In this document: positions 6,847 to 13,181 of the stretch, piece by piece
Layout of the letters: every line of letters starts with the position of its first letter
How positions within the stretch are numbered: position 1 is the stretch's first letter
Assembly: GCA_017430675.1 (NCBI GenBank)
Contig: JAFRMM010000108.1
Location: forward strand, 1-16,393
DNA length: 16,393 bases
Reading direction: 5' to 3'
Source: Prevotella sp.
GTDB taxonomy: Bacteria; Bacteroidota; Bacteroidia; Bacteroidales; Bacteroidaceae
The notes under the pieces: generated by a model
Told to the model about the DNA's origin: nothing
What the model saw: only the letters and a program-made list of their open reading frames with translations
The model's database searches: none
Program-made: the position numbers and the translations under genes

Positions 6847-7109
6847 CAGATCGTCGATCTCTCAATGATTCTGCGCTTGGCGACTTCATAGGTACTGCCA
6901 GGGCGTTAAAGTCAAATCCGCATGATCCCTACGCTATCGGTATCTACATCGGTAGTAAGCGGATCGGATTCTTACCAGGTGGGAACCGGGAACTGCACGA
7001 AAGGATCACGGCCCTGGGCGGCATCATTGACGCTGACGGGTATATTTCCAAAGGCAATGAAGAGGGCCGGGAATTTTACTACGGGAAAGTAAACCTGGTA
7101 GGGATATGA
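6840..7109 (+). pseudogene. HIRAN-like domain remnant on the plus strand, no start codon
   Basis: An open plus-strand frame runs from just after a stop at 6837 to a TGA at 7107. From about 6885 it reads FIGTARALKSNPHDPYAIGI then YIGSKRIGFLPGGNRE. The NPxDPxAIxI core and the following RIGFLP strand are the signature of the HIRAN domain, a DNA-end or DNA-damage binding module found in HLTF/Rad5 and as stand-alone phage or bacterial proteins. No ATG, GTG or TTG occurs in frame upstream of the core, and the usual first strands before NPxDP are shortened, so I read it as 5'-truncated. It is the only good coding-like signal on the plus strand and converges on the large terminase gene, sharing its terminator. 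It could alternatively be a live gene with an unusual start or a frameshift near 6840-6890. Confidence 0.5.
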
Positions 7110-7136
7110 AAAACGGTGGGCTAAATGCTCACCGTT
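7109..7136 (-). terminator. Terminator after the large terminase gene
   Basis: On the minus strand AACGGTG (7136-7130, actually CACCGTT on the plus strand) pairs with CACCGTT (7118-7112), extended by GC pairs around an ATTTA loop, and is followed by a run of five T (7113-7109). The stem starts within the terminase stop codon. The plus-strand reading of the same hairpin lies just after the HIRAN-like frame, so it may serve both directions, though its plus-strand T tract is weak. Confidence 0.7.
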
Positions 7137-8877
7137 ATTGTTCAATAGAATTGAGTAGCCCGATTGTCATTAGGGTTGTGATCACACCGTCGATCTTTCT
7201 GTATTGGGAAATCTTCAACGGCTTCTTATTCTCCAATTTATCCTCATCGAGCACGCAATTAAGCAGGCAATAAAGATTGATGGGGTTATCATTGAATATG
7301 ATTCTGACGGGATCATCATACACCATCATTTCAAAGGATTCTACAGGCAAGTTAAAGTTGCCGTATGTCTGTGAGTAGGGCGTTAACTGATCGCGGCCAC
7401 CGACTGAGGCCAGAATGTTTGTTAAATCCTGCGCCTTGTAACTATCATAACCAATGCGCACAATGGTTACGATCTTGCTACGTCTTAGAATATCGTTGGC
7501 GATCAGGCGCACGTCTATTTTCTTACCCTTACAGAATATGAGGTGGCCTTGCTTGTTCCATGCACGGTATAGTTGTTCGTTGGGGTGGCCCTTCAATGCA
7601 CCTACAGGGAAATAGTAGTCACAATGCGCATAGAAACGCTTTGTCTCACTTGAATAGATCGTGTATGTTACTGCACTGAAATCATCATGCACAGACAGAT
7701 CAAAAGCCACTGCACATTTCGGGTGGCCCTTCACTTTGTCTATGTTGAAATCTCCGATCAGCGGGCGGGCATCCTTATCGCTAAACCAGGTCTTAATCTC
7801 ATTGACGGTAAAGATATTCAGCATCTTTGTGCGAAAAGCCAACATATTTTCAGCAGACAGCAGGGCATTGGCATACTCTATTTCGTAAAAATCATCCTGC
7901 ACCGTAATGCCCAAATGGGGCTGTACCTTGTGCCAGGTGTTCGGATCATCTTCCTCATCGTCTGCATCCGGCATGAAGAGGGCGGCAAATACCGTGTCAT
8001 TCTGCAACTCTCCACGAAGCACCTTTTTCACACCTTCCAACTCCTTATAGCATGGGCCATCCACTACGTCGCTTGCCGTCGTAATGATCACGGTCAACGG
8101 GTTACGACGGGGGCCCATAGAGGTTGTGAGGGTATTTTTCAAGTCTGCACCTGACTTGTTGGCCGTGTCTCTCGCCTGGGCGTACTCATCAAGGATAGCC
8201 AGGGATGCAAACAAACCGTCTTTTGTCTGGGCGTTAGATGTAAGACACTGCGCCAGGCTCTCACGGTTACGATCCTTGAAGGCCACCAACTCCCTGTTGA
8301 TCCTGAAATGCTTCTTTCGCGGATCAATATCGAGCATTATATGGCGTACCTCGTTAAAGCATTTCTTGGCCTGATCATAAGAGTTTGCACCCACATACGC
8401 CTCTGCGTTGAAGTCACCGAAAAGCATATCATCGACTGCCAGGAAAGCGGCAAAGGTGGTCTTACTAAACTTACGGGGAACAAACAGATAGGCGGTACGG
8501 ATCAGCCGTCGGCCATCCGGGCGGGCAAAGCCGAAAATGTTGGCCAGGTGCCAAACCTGTACGGGTGTCAACTTGTAACGCCGTCTGCCTGTCGCGCCTG
8601 AAAACCTCAGTTTCTCATAGAAACGGATTCTGCGCTTTACTCGCTTTGGCCTCCACTGCCACCGATCAAGCAACTCGAAAAATCGTCGTATAGCCAATAA
8701 CTCATAATAGTTATGGCCGTCGGGGTTGTCTATGTTCTCAGCCACATACTCCCATATACGCGGATCGGTGGCCAAAGCTGCATCGTATTGCTCCCGGTAT
8801 CGCTCACGGTTGGCCTGCAACTCTGCCACTACCTCGGCTTTCGCCTCATTCCATATCTGCCTATCTTCTGTTGTCAT
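7135..8877 (-). CDS. terL: Terminase large subunit
   Basis: The ATP-driven motor and nuclease that packages DNA into the prohead. The 580-residue protein has a Walker A variant VPRKFSKTT (133-141), Walker B LAILDEY with D230 and E231, and a coupling motif TTASD (266-270). The C-terminal RNase-H-like nuclease shows AFDLS with D393, IGYDSY with D478 and a late acidic residue in KIDGV (D563), the three metal ligands expected of HK97-type enzymes. The N-terminal 90 residues, with KLTPVQVWHLANIFGF following, are typical of the Terminase_1 family. It overlaps the 88-residue gene upstream by 4 bases (ATGA), and ends at a terminator. Length is normal for the family and all key motifs are present. Confidence 0.95.
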   Translation of the reverse strand: MTTEDRQIWNEAKAEVVAELQANRERYREQYDAALATDPRIWEYVAENIDNPDGHNYYELLAIRRFFELLDRWQWRPKRVKRRIRFYEKLRFSGATGRRRYKLTPVQVWHLANIFGFARPDGRRLIRTAYLFVPRKFSKTTFAAFLAVDDMLFGDFNAEAYVGANSYDQAKKCFNEVRHIMLDIDPRKKHFRINRELVAFKDRNRESLAQCLTSNAQTKDGLFASLAILDEYAQARDTANKSGADLKNTLTTSMGPRRNPLTVIITTASDVVDGPCYKELEGVKKVLRGELQNDTVFAALFMPDADDEEDDPNTWHKVQPHLGITVQDDFYEIEYANALLSAENMLAFRTKMLNIFTVNEIKTWFSDKDARPLIGDFNIDKVKGHPKCAVAFDLSVHDDFSAVTYTIYSSETKRFYAHCDYYFPVGALKGHPNEQLYRAWNKQGHLIFCKGKKIDVRLIANDILRRSKIVTIVRIGYDSYKAQDLTNILASVGGRDQLTPYSQTYGNFNLPVESFEMMVYDDPVRIIFNDNPINLYCLLNCVLDEDKLENKKPLKISQYRKIDGVITTLMTIGLLNSIEQ

Positions 8878-9140
8878 AACGTCCTAACATAATGGTGTAA
8901 CTCTGTCAGGGTCATGTTGGCCACAAATGGTTTGAGCAACACACCGGGCTTGCCGTGTGGGTCACTCGACAATGCCAACACTCCCTTATCCCTCAAATCC
9001 AGGCATCTTGCATCCTGGAAACTCACGCCTAACGCCTCAAAGGAAATGGCAGTATAGAAACCGCTTGGCCCTTTCCGGCTCTGCGTTTCCTGCCATATCT
9101 TCCTAAGTAGGTTCAAAGTCTCTCTGTCAATCCTCATCAT
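8874..9140 (-). CDS. Hypothetical protein between terminase subunits (88 residues)
   Basis: An 88-residue protein starting MMRIDRETLNLLRKIW. It overlaps the small terminase by 14 bases and the large terminase by 4, so its translation is tied to both. Residues 1-18 form a helix, then SGFYTAISFEALGVSF (26-41) and LDLRDKGVLALSSD (47-60) suggest a winged-helix-like or small alpha/beta fold; PHGKPGVLLKPF (61-72) could be the beta wing. It might aid terminase DNA recognition, but that is inferred from position only. I do not recognise a family. Confidence 0.75.
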   Translation of the reverse strand: MMRIDRETLNLLRKIWQETQSRKGPSGFYTAISFEALGVSFQDARCLDLRDKGVLALSSDPHGKPGVLLKPFVANMTLTELHHYVRTL

Positions 9141-9867
9141 CGTCGCCCTTTAGATCATCCATGAACTTACTGAAATCGTCGTTATCGGTCTTACGCTCCT
9201 TACTATCGGTGTTCATACCCAATGCCCTGAGTGCCTTTTGTGTCTGGGCGGTCAGATCAAGGTATAGTTTTTCCTTGGGGCTGATGCTCTCGCGGGTGTT
9301 ACCCTCACGGGAAATCTCGACGTTAACGGCCTTGTGGCTATCGGCAAAGATTTCCTCTGCCAATATCTCAGTCCTAACCAATAACTGCGCGGCCACCGTA
9401 ACCTGGTACGACAATTCAGACGAATATTTGCCCTCTTTTTTAAGCAACTGAACAATATAGGTTTTCTTGGATTGTATCTTTGTCTTGATAGCCTTGGAAA
9501 CCTTCTGCTGCTCTTCTGCGCTCGGCAAAGCGGGCGTTTCCTGCTTCGGCTCTTCCTTGGACTGCGGTAGCATCCTCTCGGTATAGCCCTTGTGTTTGTT
9601 ACGGGTCTTGTTATAAAAGATCACGGCTGTAGTGTCCTTTGCCTCTACCAGATCATACAGGGCCTTTTCTGCCATTTCATCCCGGTACTCCCTGGCGATC
9701 TCTACGGCATCGTCAACGGCCTGCCTAAACTCGGCATCCTCGGCCATCCACTGCCTGAACGTCCGGGGATTCAAACCGATTGCAGTACAGGCAATACCCT
9801 TGAAACCTTTCTGCCTTATGATCTCAGCAACGATATCGGTTTTCAGTTTGTCTTTATCTTGTATCAT
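9127..9867 (-). CDS. terS: Terminase small subunit
   Basis: The 246-residue protein has an N-terminal helix-turn-helix (residues about 12-42: IVAEIIRQKGFKGIACTAIG then LNPRTFRQWMAED), as expected for the DNA-recognition part of small terminases. This is followed by a long helix (EFRQAVDDAVEIAREYRDEM) and KALYDLVEAKDTTAVIFYNK, the segment seen in many phage small terminases, where a 'T-A-x-x-F-x-L/N-K' pattern precedes a basic stretch with GYTER. Beyond residue 100 it carries an extra region rich in Q, E and K, and the end is acidic (DDLKGDDDED). It overlaps the preceding gene by 4 bases (ATGA) and sits two genes before the large subunit. It selects phage DNA for packaging and modulates the motor. 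Confidence 0.82.
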   Translation of the reverse strand: MIQDKDKLKTDIVAEIIRQKGFKGIACTAIGLNPRTFRQWMAEDAEFRQAVDDAVEIAREYRDEMAEKALYDLVEAKDTTAVIFYNKTRNKHKGYTERMLPQSKEEPKQETPALPSAEEQQKVSKAIKTKIQSKKTYIVQLLKKEGKYSSELSYQVTVAAQLLVRTEILAEEIFADSHKAVNVEISREGNTRESISPKEKLYLDLTAQTQKALRALGMNTDSKERKTDNDDFSKFMDDLKGDDDED

Positions 9868-10547
9868 TTCTCAAATGAATTTATGCCATCAAAATACTCT
9901 TTATAAAACTCATACAGGCCACGATCTATAATGATGCTGCCCTGCTCGGTTCGCGGATTTGTGTTTATATTGGCACTCGTCTGAATACCAAAATAAAACT
10001 TGTCGGCCTCATTGCATCCCGCATATATATTGCTGTGATTCTTGAATACTGCGGCACGGCCTACGTCCGGGTGTTCCTGATAGAATTTCTTTACCATCTG
10101 CCACTCGATCTTATAGGAGCCTGGGAAAATCTCACCTAAGTACATATCGAATTTCTTAATGCGGCCTGCCTCCCACCACCTCTGCAACTGCAAGATGTCC
10201 TCTGCGGCCATGCACCAGGTAGATAACAGAACATAATCCAGATCGTGTTGATTGAGCACAACTTTCAAGTAACTCAGGCTGTCAACGTCGCCTGCCGTAA
10301 TGAAGTTGTACGAAACGCCATCCTGCAATTTCACGTACTGCATAGCCTCCAATAGTTTCACCTCACTAAATGCGCGTCGGTACTCATATCTCTGGCTCAG
10401 TTCCGTACATTCCTTAGTGCGCCTGTGGGCACGTTTGGCGGTGGCGGCATCTTCCAGGTGCTCATCATCAACAACTGCTGCCGGGGCTATCGGCTCCGGC
10501 CTGGTACTGCCAAAATTGGCAAAGTCAAAAGCATCATCGTAATTCAT
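9864..10547 (-). CDS. Phospholipase-D-like fold protein with a degenerate HKD motif (tentative)
   Basis: A 227-residue protein. After an acidic, probably flexible N-terminus (1-45) come DGVSYNFITAGDVDSLSYLK (76-95) and DYVLLSTWCMAAEDIL (104-119). The second half has KFDMYLGEIF (132-141), AAVFKNHSNIYAGCNE (165-180) and then FGIQTSANINTNPRTEQGSI (186-205). The order strand-H-x-N, then G-x-x-S-A-N-x-x-x-N-x-R-x-E-Q, mirrors the HxKx4D ... GSAN ... E arrangement of PLD-superfamily domains, but K and D are missing (HSN at 171-173). The fold may therefore be a non-catalytic nucleic-acid binding version. AGGAG lies 9 bases before the ATG. It stands between HNH and small terminase, upstream of the packaging genes; function unproven. 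Confidence 0.55.
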   Translation of the reverse strand: MNYDDAFDFANFGSTRPEPIAPAAVVDDEHLEDAATAKRAHRRTKECTELSQRYEYRRAFSEVKLLEAMQYVKLQDGVSYNFITAGDVDSLSYLKVVLNQHDLDYVLLSTWCMAAEDILQLQRWWEAGRIKKFDMYLGEIFPGSYKIEWQMVKKFYQEHPDVGRAAVFKNHSNIYAGCNEADKFYFGIQTSANINTNPRTEQGSIIIDRGLYEFYKEYFDGINSFEK

Positions 10548-10608
10548 ATCTCAATACTCCTATATTCTTTAGTCAAAAATTAGCGGCAAATCCTAAATAT
10601 GGGAAACC

Positions 10609-10635
10609 AAAAAGGGCCTCAACCCCCACGGCCCC
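10609..10635 (-). terminator. Rho-independent terminator between HNH and packaging genes
   Basis: On the minus strand GGGGCC (10635-10630) pairs with GGCCC (10618-10614) around an 11-base G-rich loop and is followed by five T (10613-10609). It would end the replication operon before the packaging operon starts near 10547. The loop is large for the stem, so confidence is moderate. Confidence 0.55.
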
Positions 10636-10732
10636 AAAAAGGCACTTTCGTATGGAGAAAGGTTTGGGCGAGGTTTTCCCACCACCGCCCCCATTTTTAT
10701 CAGGTAGCCCCCGTTAACCGTCTTTAACATTT

Positions 10733-11065
10733 TTAGAAAAACTTTTTTACAAATTGTTTCAACTGCCTTTCGGTCTTACGTTTCGTTTGTGCCTTGCCAC
10801 ACCTACCCATTTCGGTATGGGTTTTTACGTGGCAGTCATGGCACAGGCTCCGCAAGTTGGAAAAATCGTACATCAACCTTTCTTTCTCCTGGTATGTCAG
10901 GCCATCTTCTACAGGGATAACATGGTGTACTTCGGTGGCGGGTTCCGGCCTGCCTGTTTCCTCCAGGCATCTTTCACACATTGGGTTAGCCGTCAACTTA
11001 GCCTGGCGCAACCTCAACCATTTGGCTTTGTGTATCAACTTCTGGTAAACCTTATCTTTCGCCAT
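10733..11065 (-). CDS. HNH endonuclease
   Basis: A 110-residue protein with a basic N-terminus and a classical HNH core. A zinc pair CERC (C30, C33) is followed by EVHHVIPVEDG (H47, H48), then SNLRSLCHDCHVKTH with N70, a second CxxC (C75, C78) and H83, giving the beta-beta-alpha-metal fold. Stand-alone HNH proteins of about this size next to terminase genes are known partners of the terminase in cohesive-end phages, where they help the cos nick. The ATG at 11065 lies inside the end of the SNF2 gene, a 14-base overlap. The C-terminal tail (KTERQLKQFVKKFF) is basic. The HNH call is firm; the packaging role is inferred from neighbours. Confidence 0.9.
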   Translation of the reverse strand: MAKDKVYQKLIHKAKWLRLRQAKLTANPMCERCLEETGRPEPATEVHHVIPVEDGLTYQEKERLMYDFSNLRSLCHDCHVKTHTEMGRCGKAQTKRKTERQLKQFVKKFF

Positions 11066-12467
11066 CGTCCTGCCCTCCCTTCACTTTCATAACTGCGCTA
11101 TGCTTACGGATCAGGTAATTAAGACTATCCAACAAACTCTGCTGCACACCTTTCTTAGATTCCAAAGCGGCGTTTGCCCTCTCATCTACGGTGTTCGGAC
11201 AAATGAGTTTATAGACGGTAACGGGGTGTGTCTGGCCCTGACGGTGCAACCTGGCATTTGCCTGTTGGTAGTGTTCCAGGTTCCAACCTGTACCAAACCA
11301 AACTATGTAGTGGCCACCCTGCTGCATATTCAGGCCATAGGCTGTAGATGCCGGGTGTGCCAGTAGCACGTCAATCTTTCCGGCGTTCCAATCTCTCAGG
11401 TCGGCTTCGTTCTTGTATGCTCTGACTTTGTAGCCCTTCAACTTTCTCACGATCCTCTGCACGTCGTGTTGGAATTGATAGAATACCAAAACGCTGCTAC
11501 CGTTGGCCGCTTCTACGATCTCAGCCAATTTGTCGATCTTCTCATTGTGTACCTCATGCACATCACGGTTATCATCATAGACTGCACCATTGGCAAACTG
11601 ACTTAGTTTGTTCATCAATCCGGCTGCACTATTAGCCAGGATATTAGCCGATTCGCCTGTATGCTCTTCTGCAAACTCCAATACCTTTTCACGTTCAAAC
11701 GTGGTGTAGGCTTTCATGGTTCCGTAACTCAGTGGCACAGGTATTACGTGAGTAATGAGGTCAGGCAGTTGCAGGTAGTCTTTGGCCTGCATGGATAGGC
11801 AAATGTCTGCAATCTTATTACGGATGATCTGCTCACACCCTTTCTTGATGTCACACCTCACCGTTATGCCGTTACGGTTGTAAACGTCAAAGTAGGTTTC
11901 CCGGTATTTCGTTACAGACTTTCCCAGGCGTTGGCCCATATCCAGACAATACATCTGTGCCCAAAGATCAATGAGACCGTTAGGGGCCGGGGTTCCTGTC
12001 AGTCCTATTACACGTTTCACCGTCGGCACTGCCATACGCATAGCCTTAAACCTCTCACTCTTACTACTCTTGAAACTTGTGAGTTCGTCGATCACCAACA
12101 CATCGAAGGGAAGAAAACCACCATAGAGGCCCACCAACCAAACAAAGCTGTCGCGTCCGATAACGTACACGTCTGCCTTTTCAGCCAATGCCATCTTTCG
12201 CTGTTTCTCGGTTCCCATCACCTTTGCCACCCTCATGCCTCTGAGGTGATCCCATTTCTCTGCCTCAGTAGTCCAGGTAGTTTCGGCAACCTTCTTTGGG
12301 GCCACCACCAATGTACGGCTGATCTCGCAATCGTCCATTAGTTCCTGAATGGCTGTCAGGGTGCTAACCGTCTTACCCAATCCCATATCCAGGAATAAGC
12401 CGCAACGTGGTTTAGTCAATATCCACTTCATTGCCGTTTTCTGATAGTCATACGGATTATATCTCAT
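11052..12467 (-). CDS. SNF2/DEAD-like helicase
   Basis: A 471-residue superfamily-2 ATPase of the Swi2/Snf2 type. RecA-like domain 1 carries YDYQKTAMKWIL (6-17, Q motif), DMGLGKT (27-33, Walker A), TLVVAPKKV (52-60, motif Ia), VLVIDELTSFKSSKS (123-137, DExH-box variant DELT) and LTGTPAPN (156-163, motif III). Domain 2 includes VLVFYQF, LAHPASTAYGLNMQ (motif V) and QANARLHRQGQ (402-412, motif VI with arginines R406 and R409). No nuclease or other domain is fused. It likely remodels DNA or protein-DNA complexes during phage replication or recombination. The stop-start overlap with the VRR-NUC gene upstream (ATGA) suggests the two proteins act together. Confidence 0.92.
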   Translation of the reverse strand: MRYNPYDYQKTAMKWILTKPRCGLFLDMGLGKTVSTLTAIQELMDDCEISRTLVVAPKKVAETTWTTEAEKWDHLRGMRVAKVMGTEKQRKMALAEKADVYVIGRDSFVWLVGLYGGFLPFDVLVIDELTSFKSSKSERFKAMRMAVPTVKRVIGLTGTPAPNGLIDLWAQMYCLDMGQRLGKSVTKYRETYFDVYNRNGITVRCDIKKGCEQIIRNKIADICLSMQAKDYLQLPDLITHVIPVPLSYGTMKAYTTFEREKVLEFAEEHTGESANILANSAAGLMNKLSQFANGAVYDDNRDVHEVHNEKIDKLAEIVEAANGSSVLVFYQFQHDVQRIVRKLKGYKVRAYKNEADLRDWNAGKIDVLLAHPASTAYGLNMQQGGHYIVWFGTGWNLEHYQQANARLHRQGQTHPVTVYKLICPNTVDERANAALESKKGVQQSLLDSLNYLIRKHSAVMKVKGGQDDGER

Positions 12468-12844
12468 AACACCTCATTCAGATTTTCAATAAAGTTATCA
12501 AACTCCTTTTCCTGGTCTCTGGCAATCTCATCCATCACCAGGCTAATAAGACGATCCACCATTTCCTTTGTGCTGATCACCCAAACCTCATGCCCCATTC
12601 TCTTTAGTTCCTGGTGTCTGATCTCCTGTAGTTTCGTGGGCTTCTTTCCCTTGCTTTTCAGTTCTACCCAGATCACCTTACCATTGATGCAACAAACCAA
12701 ACGGTCAGGATAGCCCGTCACGTTAGCGTTTGAATATTTGAGGCAAAGCAAACCATTTTCCTTGCATCGTTTATTCAGATACGCTTCTATTGCCTTTTCT
12801 GAAACTTCGGAATGTCTCACTATGTTTTCAATACTCTTTTTCAT
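12464..12844 (-). CDS. VRR-NUC domain nuclease
   Basis: A 126-residue protein from the ATG at 12844. A GTG at 12889 would add 15 residues, but lies inside a repeated GC-rich element, so ATG is preferred. VSEKAIEAYLNKRCKENG (14-31) precedes the catalytic core: GYPDRLV with D47, then VIWVELKSKG with E61 and K63, and KLQEIRHQELKRMGHEVWVI with Q73. This is the PD-(D/E)xK order G-x-P-D-x ... E-x-K ... Q of VRR-NUC proteins, the family that includes the FAN1 nuclease and many phage structure-specific nucleases. It probably trims or cuts branched DNA. The last residues are acidic. It lies directly after the putative origin and is the first gene of the nuclease-helicase pair. Confidence 0.92.
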   Translation of the reverse strand: MKKSIENIVRHSEVSEKAIEAYLNKRCKENGLLCLKYSNANVTGYPDRLVCCINGKVIWVELKSKGKKPTKLQEIRHQELKRMGHEVWVISTKEMVDRLISLVMDEIARDQEKEFDNFIENLNEVL

Positions 12845-12863
12845 ATTCTGCAATTTTTTATAA

Positions 12864-13068
12864 GGTAAACTAAATCCTCGCGCACACACGCGTAACTTTA
12901 CGGGCGATTACGTTTTTGTGTCTCGCGCACGTACACGCGTTGGTGCTCTGTCTATATTCGTTTTTATATGTAAATAATAAACTATACATTTTTATAAAAT
13001 ATTTGGTTTACTTGGTTTACCATAGCCGCAACACCTTTATTTATCGGGGTTTTTCGGTAAACTAAATC
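12864..13068 (-). repeat. Two copies of a 13-base repeat GATTTAGTTTACC
   Basis: The minus-strand sequence GATTTAGTTTACC occurs exactly twice, at 12876-12864 and 13068-13056, 192 bases apart. It contains the same TTTAC core as the plus-strand iterons but in the opposite orientation. The first copy lies just before the VRR-NUC ATG. It may be a binding site for the same protein as the iterons. Confidence 0.6.
12878..12940. repeat. Duplicated GC-rich alternating element
   Basis: TCGCGCACACACGCGT (12878-12893) and TCGCGCACGTACACGCGT (12923-12940) are the same sequence apart from a two-base GT insertion, 45 bases apart. The elements alternate purine and pyrimidine and are flanked by CGCG at both ends. 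They stand in sharp contrast to the AT-rich DNA beside them. They could be protein-binding sites controlling VRR-NUC transcription, or part of the origin. Confidence 0.55.
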
Positions 13069-13181
13069 GTTTTTATTTGGTTTACCTTTGGTTTACTTGG
13101 TTTACCTCACTAATTGTTAAAAAATGTAGTTTGGTTTACTTCGTTTACCATTTCGCGGCATTTGGTTTACTTCGTTTACCA
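12945..13181. other. Candidate replication origin: iterons plus AT-rich segment
   Basis: This noncoding region between the primase-helicase and VRR-NUC genes holds nine copies of the 7-base unit (G/C)GTTTAC in one orientation between 13005 and 13179 and a very AT-rich stretch at about 12955-13004 that could unwind easily. Eight of the nine copies form tandem pairs 9 bases apart. Iterons next to a DNA-unwinding element and beside the replication initiator gene is a standard origin plan. No gene was found in it; the only minus-strand frame is 21 codons made of repeat. Confidence 0.55.
13005..13179 (+). repeat. GTTTAC iteron array, nine units in four clusters
   Basis: Units begin at 13005, 13014, 13079, 13090, 13099, 13133, 13142, 13164 and 13173. 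Those at 13142 and 13173 begin with C in place of G. The pair form is GGTTTACTTGGTTTAC or GGTTTACTTCGTTTAC, always with a 9-base offset; the single extra unit at 13079 is 11 bases from the next. Cluster spacing is irregular (85, 43 and 31 bases between pairs), unlike a CRISPR array. An inverted copy lies at 13056-13062. Confidence 0.85.

Noticed and set aside
6806..6889. A 27-residue minus-strand frame from ATG 6889
   Set aside because: It overlaps the 43-residue frame and the HIRAN-like core in other frames and is too short to choose as a gene without comparison data.
6637..6891. An 84-residue plus-strand frame preceding the HIRAN-like frame, considered as its missing N-terminus
   Set aside because: Its residues do not resemble the first strands of a HIRAN domain and it is antisense to two small minus-strand genes; a single frameshift does not give a convincing join.
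10555..10585. Near-consensus promoter TAATTTTTG before the PLD-like gene
   Set aside because: The spacer inside the -7 motif is three bases instead of two and no TTTG lies at the correct distance upstream.
10593..10694. A 33-residue minus-strand frame (MGAVVGKPRPNLSPYESAF start) before the PLD-like gene
   Set aside because: It spans the terminator hairpin and its G-rich loop, so its composition is explained by the noncoding structure.
13005..13179. Repeat array as a possible CRISPR
   Set aside because: Units are only 7 bases long with irregular spacing and no spacer-like sequence; iterons fit better.
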